From the NCBI GenBank assembly GCA_946543025.1, contig CAMNLN010000234.1, positions 1 to 5,700 on the forward strand: DNA of 5,700 nucleotides. Reading direction: 5' to 3'. Source of the stretch: an uncultured Verrucomicrobiota bacterium (GTDB taxonomy: Bacteria; Verrucomicrobiota; Kiritimatiellia; RFP12; UBA1067). Of this stretch, positions 1 to 5,654 are shown piece by piece. Made by a program: the position numbers and the translations under genes. Each line of letters begins with the position of its first letter. Positions within the stretch are counted from its first letter, which is position 1. Under the pieces are notes generated by a model that was given only the letters and a program-made list of their open reading frames with translations, was not told the DNA's origin and made no database searches.

Positions 1-246
1 GTGGAGCGTCCCGCCAACCCGACGGCGCGCAACTACGCGCGCAGCTGCGGCGTGACGGACGCCGTGCTGACGGAGGCGACGTCGAAGATCCCCGGCTTCA
101 AGCTCGACGCGAAGCAGATCAACGGCATCGACCGCAAGACGTGCGCGATGGTGAAGCTGTACGCCGCCGGGAAGATGCCGGTGAACTTCCTCGAAGTGAT
201 GGCCTGTCCGGGCGGCTGCCAGAACGGCCCCTGTTCGCTTGCCTGA
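1..246 (+). CDS. [FeFe]-hydrogenase, C-terminal fragment (5' end outside the window)
   Basis: This is the last 81 residues of a hydrogenase catalytic subunit. Such enzymes reversibly reduce protons to H2 or oxidise H2 at an H-cluster, usually with ferredoxin in fermentative anaerobes. The diagnostic signal is the third H-cluster motif near the C terminus, FLEVMACPGGC, with Cys69 and Cys73 of the fragment. In the family these two cysteines hold the [4Fe-4S] subcluster and bridge to the di-iron site. The preceding stretch INGIDRKTCAMVKLYAAGK and the ending GPCSLA resemble the monomeric group B-like enzymes more than the classical group A ending GGGQP; that subgroup call comes from memory of the family. 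The first codon is GTG, but the protein almost certainly continues upstream, since motifs 1 and 2 and the ferredoxin-like domains are missing. It ends in TGA and converges on the pseudouridine synthase gene. Confidence 0.85.
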   Translation: MERPANPTARNYARSCGVTDAVLTEATSKIPGFKLDAKQINGIDRKTCAMVKLYAAGKMPVNFLEVMACPGGCQNGPCSLA

Positions 247-323
247 CGAGCGGCTTTTGCACATTGCGCACCACCCGCACGGCATACGCGCAGGCGCGCT
301 CAATCTGGACGGTTCGGCTCCTT

Positions 324-1001
324 TCATGCGAGGAGCGCGGGGGGCGGCGATTCGAATGCGAACGTGCGCCGTCTGTACGGATGGACGAACTTCAGCTTCC
401 AAGCGTGCAAGCAGAGGGCCTGTCCCTTTTTCCCGTGGCCGTACTTGGCATCGCCGACGACGGGATGGCCCGCCTCCGCGAACTGGACGCGGATCTGGTT
501 CTTCCGCCCCGTCTTGAGAACGGCCTCCACGCGCGTCGTGGGGCCTGTCCCCACGGCAACGGCAGGGTCTGTCCCCACGACGCGCCATTCCGTGCGGGCG
601 TACTTGCCTCTTGCTTTGTCGGGCGTGCTGCGCACGAAGAGATCGTCGTCCTCGCAAAGCCAGCTTTCGAACACGCCGCTCTCTGACGACAGCGTCCCCT
701 CGACGCGCGCGAGGTAGGTCTTTTCCGTCAGCTCGTTCCAGTTGGAGCGAAAGTATTCCTGCACGGCCTCCGTCTTGGCCACCATCATCACGCCGCTCGT
801 CTCGCGATCGAGCCGATGGACCAGGTAGACCTGCCTGCGGCTCTTCCACTGCCCCTTGCGCACGTAGTCGGTGAGGATTGCCTCCACGCTCGGCTCGCGG
901 CCGTGGCGGAGCGCCTGCACGAGCAGCCCGGCGGGCTTGACGATCACGATCACGTCCGGATCCTCGTGCAGGATGCGGATGCCACGCAAACGGTCGGCCA
1001 T
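324..1001 (-). CDS. RluA-family RNA pseudouridine synthase
   Basis: This enzyme isomerises specific uridines to pseudouridine in rRNA and/or tRNA in the cytoplasm. At 225 residues it has the size of the short RluA/TruC-type enzymes and lacks an N-terminal S4 domain. Visible motifs are KPAGLLV (22-28), the catalytic HRLDRETSG (62-70, nucleophile Asp65), KTYLARV (94-100) and TGRKNQIRVQF (164-174), followed by the family's GHPVVGDAKYG and LCLHAW segments. The exact target (tRNA or 23S rRNA position) cannot be read from the sequence. The ATG lies one base after the TGA of the ATPase gene, so translation is probably coupled; it is the last gene of the murA operon. Residues 142-154 (VGTDP...VGTGP) form a short tandem repeat that lengthens the strand-to-strand turn normally found here. 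It is encoded by a palindrome-ended DNA repeat described separately. Confidence 0.93.
   Translation of the reverse strand: MADRLRGIRILHEDPDVIVIVKPAGLLVQALRHGREPSVEAILTDYVRKGQWKSRRQVYLVHRLDRETSGVMMVAKTEAVQEYFRSNWNELTEKTYLARVEGTLSSESGVFESWLCEDDDLFVRSTPDKARGKYARTEWRVVGTDPAVAVGTGPTTRVEAVLKTGRKNQIRVQFAEAGHPVVGDAKYGHGKKGQALCLHAWKLKFVHPYRRRTFAFESPPPALLA
535..581. repeat. Palindrome-ended tandem GGGACAG(A/G)CCC repeat inside the pseudouridine synthase gene
   Basis: This 47-base element is bounded by a perfect 9-base inverted repeat, GTCGTGGGG (535-543) and CCCCACGAC (573-581). Inside are two 15-base direct copies, GGGCCTGTCCCCACG (541-555) and GGGTCTGTCCCCACG (565-579), which differ at one base. They are offset by 24 bases, exactly eight codons. 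The first copy with its flank also makes a 7-bp hairpin (537-543 with 549-555, 5-base loop). Because the period is a multiple of three, the gene stays open and encodes VGTDP and VGTGP. It may be a small dispersed palindromic element that has entered a coding region, but that is inference from a single locus. Confidence 0.75.
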
Positions 1002-1002
1002 C

Positions 1003-2619
1003 TCAACACGCCTCCATGTCTTCGGTTGTGATCTGCTCGAGTATCTCCGGCGTGAGAGGAGCCACGTTCGCGAGCCGCTGCGCCTGATGCTCGATCACGC
1101 GCTCGAAGAGGTTGCGCGCAAAGCGGGCGTTGCCGAAATCCTTGTCGCGGGACGACACCTCCTGTTCCAGGCGCTTCCGCAAGGCTCTTCTCGCGCCGTT
1201 CGTGCAGACATACTGGTTTTTCTTGGCGAACGAGAGAAATATCTCCATGAGTTCGTCGGCTGAATAGTCCGGGAACTCGATAAACCTGCTGAAGCGCGAC
1301 TTGAGCCCCGGATTGGACGCGATGAACTGCGCCATTTCGTCCGTGTAGCCGGCCAGTACCACGATCAGGCGGTCTCGATCGTCTTCCATCCGCTTAAGGA
1401 GCGTCGCAATGGCTTCGCGCCCGAAGTCCTCCTTGCTGTCGTTCACGAGCGTGTACGCCTCGTCGATAAAGAGCACGCCGTCGAGCGCGGAATCGACCAC
1501 CTTGTTGGTCTTGACGGCGGTTTGCCCCACATACTCGGCCACCAGCCCAGAGCGGTCGGTCTCCACGAGGTGTCCCTTCTTAAGCACGCCGAGGTCGCGG
1601 TAGATTCCCGCGAGGATGCGCGCGACGGTGGTTTTCCCTGTGCCGGGATTTCCGGTGAACACGCAGTGGTAGGAGACAGGAGCCACCTTCATGCCGCGCT
1701 TGCGGCGCTCGGCATTGACCTCGATCAGCGTTGCGAGCGTTCTCACCTGTTCCTTCACGGGTGCGAGGCCAGTAAGCTCATCGAGCGCCTCGGTTGGGGT
1801 GGGCGGCAAGCTGATGGGCTGGAAGGCCGAGGGGGCGGCGGTCGATCGGCCGCGATTGGCGGATTGCTCGTATGATACGGCCTTGGGCAGCTCGGCCGAG
1901 GCCTGGTTGCCTTGCCGCATGATCTGCGCGAGCCATTCGCTCTCCTTTGGCGTGATCTTTCCGTCGGCCTTTGCGACGAGCGACGCCCAGCGATAGATCA
2001 GGACGGCATACTGCTGCGCGAATTCGGGATTCGCCACGTCGCGCCCGAAGATGACGCAGAAGTACAGCTCGTCTTCGTAGCCTTCCGTCTTGACGCAGGA
2101 GGAGAACTTCCTCACGACTTCGGCTATCGGATCTGCCATCTGTGCGCGCCATGTCGGGTTTTGCCAATCGCAGCTCATGCCGTCGCCAAGGCGCATAACC
2201 TTCGAGTAGGCGATAAGCAGTCCAAGCAGTTCCGGTCTGCCGGTGTCGGAAAGAAAGTGGCCCATTCGCTTGTAGCACCTGATCAGGTCCTGGGCGACGA
2301 AGTATGCGATCTTCCAGTTCCTGAACGGCGAGAGCTGGTGAAGCGTCTCGACCGATTCCTCGGAGAAGTCATCGCCGAGGCTCACATGGTCAAGTATGTA
2401 CTCTGCGTGCGGATTCCTGTCCACCTTGTCAAGAAAGGTGCGAAGATAGTTTGAGGCAAACAGGACGTTCTGCACAAAACGGTCTGCCGGCGTGGCAGTG
2501 CGAGAACTTCCCGGGGTGGATTTTTTCAGAAGGTCGTTGTTCGCAGATTCCAGCCCTTGGATGAATGCGACAAGCCCCACGGCTACTACGATCATCATGA
2601 ATATGATGAAGAATCCCAT
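1003..2619 (-). CDS. Membrane-anchored TerB-like / AAA+ ATPase of the CbxX/CfxQ type
   Basis: This 538-residue protein is a probable ATP-driven remodelling factor. Residues 3-20 are a hydrophobic anchor followed by K32-K33, so the rest should be cytoplasmic. Residues about 100-240 are helical and contain VAKADGKITPKESEWL (215-230), which resembles the acidic TerB/DjlA-type motif. A low-complexity linker (about 250-278) leads to the AAA+ module. That module shows Walker A GNPGTGKTT (323-331), a pore-loop-like AEYVGQT (361-367), Walker B GVLFIDEA (381-388), a sensor-1 region VVLAGYTDEM (420-429), NPGLKSRFSRF with arginine-finger candidates Arg442 and Arg445, and a C-terminal sensor-2-like FGNARFARNLF (495-505). 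The AAA+ part matches the CbxX/CfxQ/SpoVK group, which in known cases remodels partner proteins such as Rubisco. The partner here is unknown, and no Rubisco gene is present. It lies between murA (12-nt gap) and the pseudouridine synthase (1-nt gap). Its GC content appears lower than its neighbours': by hand count 30/60 at 2401-2460 against 42/60 at 3481-3540 in murA. Confidence 0.88.
   Translation of the reverse strand: MGFFIIFMMIVVAVGLVAFIQGLESANNDLLKKSTPGSSRTATPADRFVQNVLFASNYLRTFLDKVDRNPHAEYILDHVSLGDDFSEESVETLHQLSPFRNWKIAYFVAQDLIRCYKRMGHFLSDTGRPELLGLLIAYSKVMRLGDGMSCDWQNPTWRAQMADPIAEVVRKFSSCVKTEGYEDELYFCVIFGRDVANPEFAQQYAVLIYRWASLVAKADGKITPKESEWLAQIMRQGNQASAELPKAVSYEQSANRGRSTAAPSAFQPISLPPTPTEALDELTGLAPVKEQVRTLATLIEVNAERRKRGMKVAPVSYHCVFTGNPGTGKTTVARILAGIYRDLGVLKKGHLVETDRSGLVAEYVGQTAVKTNKVVDSALDGVLFIDEAYTLVNDSKEDFGREAIATLLKRMEDDRDRLIVVLAGYTDEMAQFIASNPGLKSRFSRFIEFPDYSADELMEIFLSFAKKNQYVCTNGARRALRKRLEQEVSSRDKDFGNARFARNLFERVIEHQAQRLANVAPLTPEILEQITTEDMEAC
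1011..1015 (-). promoter_or_regulatory. Ribosome-binding site of the pseudouridine synthase, inside the upstream gene
   Basis: GGAGG on the - strand lies nine bases before the ATG at 1001 and within the last codons of the ATPase gene, whose TGA is at 1005-1003. This arrangement supports the chosen start and suggests translational coupling. Confidence 0.75.
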
Positions 2620-2626
2620 CGCCGCA

Positions 2627-2631
2627 CCTCC
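2627..2631 (-). promoter_or_regulatory. Ribosome-binding site of the AAA+ ATPase
   Basis: GGAGG on the - strand follows directly after the murA TAG stop (2634-2632) and sits seven bases before the ATG at 2619. It fixes the ATPase start so that the hydrophobic N terminus is included. Confidence 0.8.
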
Positions 2632-3927
2632 CTAGCCCTGCCGCTTTATTTCGGCGCCGAGGGCGGAGAGTTCCTTCTCGACGGCCTCGTAGCCGCGGTC
2701 CACGGACTCGGCGTTGAGGATGGCCGTTTCTCCCTTCGCGCAGAGGGCGGCCAGGATGAGGGCGATGCCTGCGCGGATGTCGGGCGAGGTAACGGTGGAG
2801 CCGACGAGCTGCGTGGGTCCGGTGACGACCACGCGGTGCGGGTCGCACAGCACGATCTTCGCGCCCATGCCGATGAGGTGGTCCACGAAGTAGAGGCGGC
2901 TCTCGAACATCTTCTCGAAGAACAGGCACGTGCCGCGCGTCTGCGTGGCGAGGACGATGAGGATGGAGACGAGGTCGGACGGGAACATCGGCCACGGGCC
3001 GTCGGCTACGGACGGGATGGCGTCGCCGAGGTCGTACTGCATCCGCCGCCGCTTGCGCGCGGGCATGTGCAGGGAGCGCTTCTCCTCGTCCACGGTCCAC
3101 CGTACGCCGAAGCGCGCGAAGGTGCGCGCGAGGACGGCGAACACCTCGGGATCGATCTCGGTGAGCGTGAGCTCGCCGCCCGTGATGGCGGCGGCGGTGA
3201 GGTAGCTCGCGCCCTCGATGGCGTCGCAGCCCACGCGCGCCGTGGTGCCGTGCAGGGCTTCCACGCCCTGGATGACGAGGCGGTTCGTGCCGATGCCGGC
3301 GATCTGCGCGCCCATGGAATTCAGCATCGTGCAAAGGTCCTGCACGTGCGGCTCGCAGGCGGCGTTGTAGATTTCCGTCGTGCCCTTGGCGAGGACCGCC
3401 GCCATGAGGATGTTCTCGGTGGCGGTGACGGACGCCTCGTCCAGCAGCAGCTTCGCGCCGGAGAGGCCGCGCGCGGCCGCCTTGACGGAAAGGATGCGCC
3501 GCCCGGCTTTCACCTTCGCGCCGAGCGCGGCGAAGCCGTCGAGGTGCGTGTCCAGCCGGCGGTGCCCGATGCCGTCGCCGCCGGGCGGCGGCAGGGAGAT
3601 GCCGCCGGCGCGCGCGAGAAGGGGGCCGGCGAAGAGGAATGACGTGCGGATCTTCCGGGCAAGGTCCGGGTCGAGGCGGGCCGTGCGCAGCTTTGCCGCC
3701 GTGATGACGACCGTGCGGGCCTCATGGTCGCATTCGATCTTCGCGCCGAACGCCTTGGCGCAGACGAGCATGTTGCGCACGTCGGCGATATCCGGCATGT
3801 TCGTCAGGACGACGGGCTCGGGCGTGAGAAGCGCCGCCGCCACCATCGGCAGCGCGGCGTTCTTGTTGCCCGGCACGCGGTGCGTGCCGGACACGACCTT
3901 TCGGCCTTTGATCAGGAAAGTTCCCAT
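2632..3927 (-). CDS. murA: UDP-N-acetylglucosamine 1-carboxyvinyltransferase (MurA), aspartate type
   Basis: MurA transfers enolpyruvate from phosphoenolpyruvate to UDP-GlcNAc, the first committed step of peptidoglycan synthesis, in the cytoplasm. The 431-residue protein is full length (E. coli MurA has 419). Conserved points are Lys22 in GNKNAALP (20-27), Arg94 in RKIRTSFLFAGPL, the active-site loop PPPGGDGIGHRRLDTH (113-128) with Arg123, the FPSD segment holding the catalytic-base-type Asp, the SPDIRAG arginine and the C-terminal VDRGYEAVEKELSALGA. The loop residue equivalent to E. coli Cys115 is Asp118, encoded by GAC at 3576-3574. Natural Asp-type MurA enzymes, for example from Mycobacterium tuberculosis and Chlamydia, are known to be fosfomycin-insensitive. 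GNKNAALP, LPPPGGD-IG-RRLDTH, DEASVTATEN and EPHVQDLC look like one coherent Asp-type subfamily rather than a point variant. It is the first gene of a three-gene operon. No Shine-Dalgarno sequence precedes the ATG. Confidence 0.96.
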   Translation of the reverse strand: MGTFLIKGRKVVSGTHRVPGNKNAALPMVAAALLTPEPVVLTNMPDIADVRNMLVCAKAFGAKIECDHEARTVVITAAKLRTARLDPDLARKIRTSFLFAGPLLARAGGISLPPPGGDGIGHRRLDTHLDGFAALGAKVKAGRRILSVKAAARGLSGAKLLLDEASVTATENILMAAVLAKGTTEIYNAACEPHVQDLCTMLNSMGAQIAGIGTNRLVIQGVEALHGTTARVGCDAIEGASYLTAAAITGGELTLTEIDPEVFAVLARTFARFGVRWTVDEEKRSLHMPARKRRRMQYDLGDAIPSVADGPWPMFPSDLVSILIVLATQTRGTCLFFEKMFESRLYFVDHLIGMGAKIVLCDPHRVVVTGPTQLVGSTVTSPDIRAGIALILAALCAKGETAILNAESVDRGYEAVEKELSALGAEIKRQG

Positions 3928-3945
3928 TGTCGTGCGGATGCGGCA

Positions 3946-3974
3946 AGTGTAGCAAAGGCGTTTCCCGCCGTCAA
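3946..3974 (-). promoter_or_regulatory. Sigma70-type promoter of the murA operon
   Basis: On the - strand TTGACG (3974-3969) and TACACT (3951-3946) are separated by exactly 17 bases. They match the consensus -35 at 5/6 and -10 at 4/6. The expected start of transcription is about A3939, which leaves a leader of roughly 12 bases before the murA ATG. The site lies in the gap between murA and the GH109-like gene, where a promoter is needed. No purine-rich Shine-Dalgarno motif fits in the leader, so initiation may be nearly leaderless or depend on other features. Confidence 0.7.
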
Positions 3975-4027
3975 TGTCGCGTCGCGTCCGCGAGCGCTTC
4001 CAGGGGCATCGCGGCGGCCTCCGCCAG

Positions 4028-5491
4028 TCAGCCTTCCTTGGAGTGGCCGATCGTCTGCTGCGGGCCGGCCGCGCCGACGTTCGAGAAGTCCATCTTCGCG
4101 AGGTCGATCGTGACGATGCCGAGCGGTTTCATCGTCTTCCACGCGCCGCGCGTGAAGTCCGGGATTTCGACGGGCGCGCCGCGCCTGGCCTGCGACTTCT
4201 CGGTGATCTCGCACAGGCAGCTCCACGCGGCGAGGTCGTAGACGTCCATGTCGAGCGGCAGTCCGTTCTGCAGGCAGTAGACCCAGCGCATGTCCATGAG
4301 GAAGTCCATGCCGCCGTGTCCGCCGGCCTTCTTCGCGAGCTCGCCGACCTGCTTCCAGAGCGGATGGCGGTACTTCTCGCGGTAGGCGGCGGTGCGCGCG
4401 CGGTCGAACCGCTCGTTGAACTCGGGGTCGCGCTTCTCGTGCGGACCCGAACCGGGCGTGTCCTCCACGTCAATCCGCAGCGGATAGTCCATGAAGACGC
4501 CGTGCGTTCCCTGGATCGTGTTGATGCGGCTGTAGGGATGGGGCACGGGGCACGAGAGGTTGAGCAGGATGACCTTTCCGTTCACGGTGCGGATGAGCGA
4601 CGAGTTGTAGCCGCCGATCAGGTATTTCTTGTACGTCTCGAGGTTCTCGCCGTTCCAGCGCGTGTCGCCCGCGCGGATCAGGTCGCCGATGGAGGTGGAC
4701 TCCATGGAGTTGAGGTAGTCGAAGCGGTCTCCCCGGTTGATGTTCATGTACTGGGCAACGGGGCCGAGCCCGTGCGTGGGATAGTAGTTGCCGCGGTGCT
4801 CCCTGTACCACTCGGCGCGGAACTCGCTGAGCTTGAAGCCGCGCGTCTTGCCGCTGTGGAGATAGCCGGCCTCGCCGTAGACGGTCTCGCCCAGCACGCC
4901 GAGCCGGCACATGTTGAGCGCGAGCATCTCGTTCTCGCCGTAGCAGCAGTTCTCGAGCATCATGCAGTGGCGGCGCGTCGCCTCGCTCGTCTCGACGAGC
5001 TCCCAGCAGCTGTCCACGTCCATCGTGGCCGGCACCTCCACGAACGCGTGCTTGTCCGCGCGCATCGCGGCGAGCGCCACGGGCGCGTGGAGCTTCCACG
5101 GCACGCAGGCGTACACCACGTCCACGCCGTCCCACTGGCAGAGGTCCCTGTACGCTTCCGGACCGAGGAACTCGCGCGCCGGACGGAACTTCTTCTGCGC
5201 AAGAAACTCGCGGCTCCGCTTCATGGCCGCCTCGCTGACGTCGCAGAACGCCGCGATCTCGACGCCCGGCATGAAGGCGAGGCGCTTGAGGGCGTACGTG
5301 CCGCGCGAGCCGACGCCGACGACGCCCACCCTGACGCGTGCGAGCGGAGGCGCCGCGAAGGCGCTCATCGCGCCGGTGCCGCCGACCTTCGCGCGCCCGC
5401 CCGCGCACCCGCCGGCCGCCAAGGCCATCGCCGCGAAACCGGCGTTGGCCAGGAATTTCCTTCTGTTCTGTCCGTGTAATTCAGCAGTCAT
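4028..5491 (-). CDS. GH109-like glycosidase (Gfo/Idh/MocA fold), Tat-exported, probable lipoprotein
   Basis: GH109 enzymes are NAD-dependent retaining glycosidases, best known as alpha-N-acetylgalactosaminidases that remove the terminal GalNAc of the blood group A antigen. The 487-residue protein starts with a twin-arginine signal (NRRKFL, 9-14), a hydrophobic stretch (17-26) and AAGGC with Cys29 as a possible lipid attachment site. The nucleotide-binding domain begins at VRVGVVGVGSRG (53-64). FVEVPA (150-155, Glu152) replaces the EKP motif of ordinary Gfo/Idh dehydrogenases. LENCCYG (179-185), GNYYPTHGLGPVAQ (234-247, Tyr237 and His240), NINRGDRF and PHPYSRINTIQGTHG (317 onward) are GH109 hallmarks. 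Tyr184, Tyr237, His240 and probably Tyr320 correspond to active-site residues of the Elizabethkingia enzyme; the correspondence is by motif, not by alignment. The folded, cofactor-loaded enzyme fits Tat export. Exact substrate is unproven, since many Tat-carrying homologues are uncharacterised. It appears to be transcribed alone. A weak AGGA lies four bases before the ATG. Confidence 0.88.
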   Translation of the reverse strand: MTAELHGQNRRKFLANAGFAAMALAAGGCAGGRAKVGGTGAMSAFAAPPLARVRVGVVGVGSRGTYALKRLAFMPGVEIAAFCDVSEAAMKRSREFLAQKKFRPAREFLGPEAYRDLCQWDGVDVVYACVPWKLHAPVALAAMRADKHAFVEVPATMDVDSCWELVETSEATRRHCMMLENCCYGENEMLALNMCRLGVLGETVYGEAGYLHSGKTRGFKLSEFRAEWYREHRGNYYPTHGLGPVAQYMNINRGDRFDYLNSMESTSIGDLIRAGDTRWNGENLETYKKYLIGGYNSSLIRTVNGKVILLNLSCPVPHPYSRINTIQGTHGVFMDYPLRIDVEDTPGSGPHEKRDPEFNERFDRARTAAYREKYRHPLWKQVGELAKKAGGHGGMDFLMDMRWVYCLQNGLPLDMDVYDLAAWSCLCEITEKSQARRGAPVEIPDFTRGAWKTMKPLGIVTIDLAKMDFSNVGAAGPQQTIGHSKEG

Positions 5492-5533
5492 TTCGTCCTG
5501 CCTTTGATGAGGTCAAGAGGATTCAACGCGACC

Positions 5534-5562
5534 AGTATGCCAAATCAACGCCTCCGGCGCAA
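5534..5562 (-). promoter_or_regulatory. Candidate promoter of the GH109-like gene
   Basis: On the - strand TTGCGC (5562-5557) and CATACT (5539-5534) are 17 bases apart, with TGG directly before the -10 giving an extended -10 form. The -35 match is only 3/6 and the -10 match 4/6. The implied leader of about 35 bases is reasonable. The position, in the gap upstream of the gene, is the main support. Confidence 0.35.
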
Positions 5563-5622
5563 GGGGAAGATGTGATTGACGTCATGTGTCAAGAGGTTGA
5601 CTGGATGCGAATGCGCTACCAT

Positions 5623-5654
5623 GTGAATTGCCATTTCGGGGAAATGGCGTTCAC
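5623..5654 (-). terminator. Long hairpin overlapping the stop codon of the upstream gene, possible terminator
   Basis: GCCATTTC (5630-5637) and GAAATGGC (5641-5648) form a perfect 8-bp stem with a 3-base loop. Outer arms GTGAA (5623-5627) and TTCAC (5650-5654) extend it to 13 pairs around a small asymmetric internal loop. The stop codon of the preceding - strand frame is inside the outer arm. There is no T tract on either strand, so a classical intrinsic terminator is not proven; it could instead be a 3'-end stabilising structure. Confidence 0.4.

Noticed and set aside
1..3. GTG at the left edge as a true start codon
   Set aside because: The product would be only the tail of a hydrogenase, and the motif order requires several hundred more residues upstream.
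236..257. Weak hairpin followed by CTTTT at the hydrogenase stop as a terminator
   Set aside because: There are only four firm pairs with a nine-base loop, overlapping the coding end, and the T run is four bases.
247..323. Intergenic gap between the convergent hydrogenase and pseudouridine synthase genes
   Set aside because: I examined it for a bidirectional terminator or small RNA and saw no convincing stem with a T or A tract.
2557..3642. Long + strand open frame opposite murA
   Set aside because: It is antisense to a clearly recognisable MurA, is rich in Arg, Gly and Ala as expected from GC-rich shadow frames, and shows no family motif.
4013..4025. GC-only hairpin after the GH109-like stop as a terminator
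   Set aside because: The stem is five pairs (GGCGG/CCGCC) with no T tract; in DNA this GC-rich such stems are frequent by chance.
3974..5479. Very long + strand open frame opposite the GH109-like gene
   Set aside because: Its composition (Ala, Arg, Val, His, Glu repeats) is that of an antisense shadow of a GC-rich gene, and the - strand frame carries all the conserved motifs.
5587..5592. Perfect - strand TTGACA as the -35 of the GH109 promoter
   Set aside because: At 17-base spacing the -10 position reads CTTCCC, and no acceptable -10 is found at nearby spacings.
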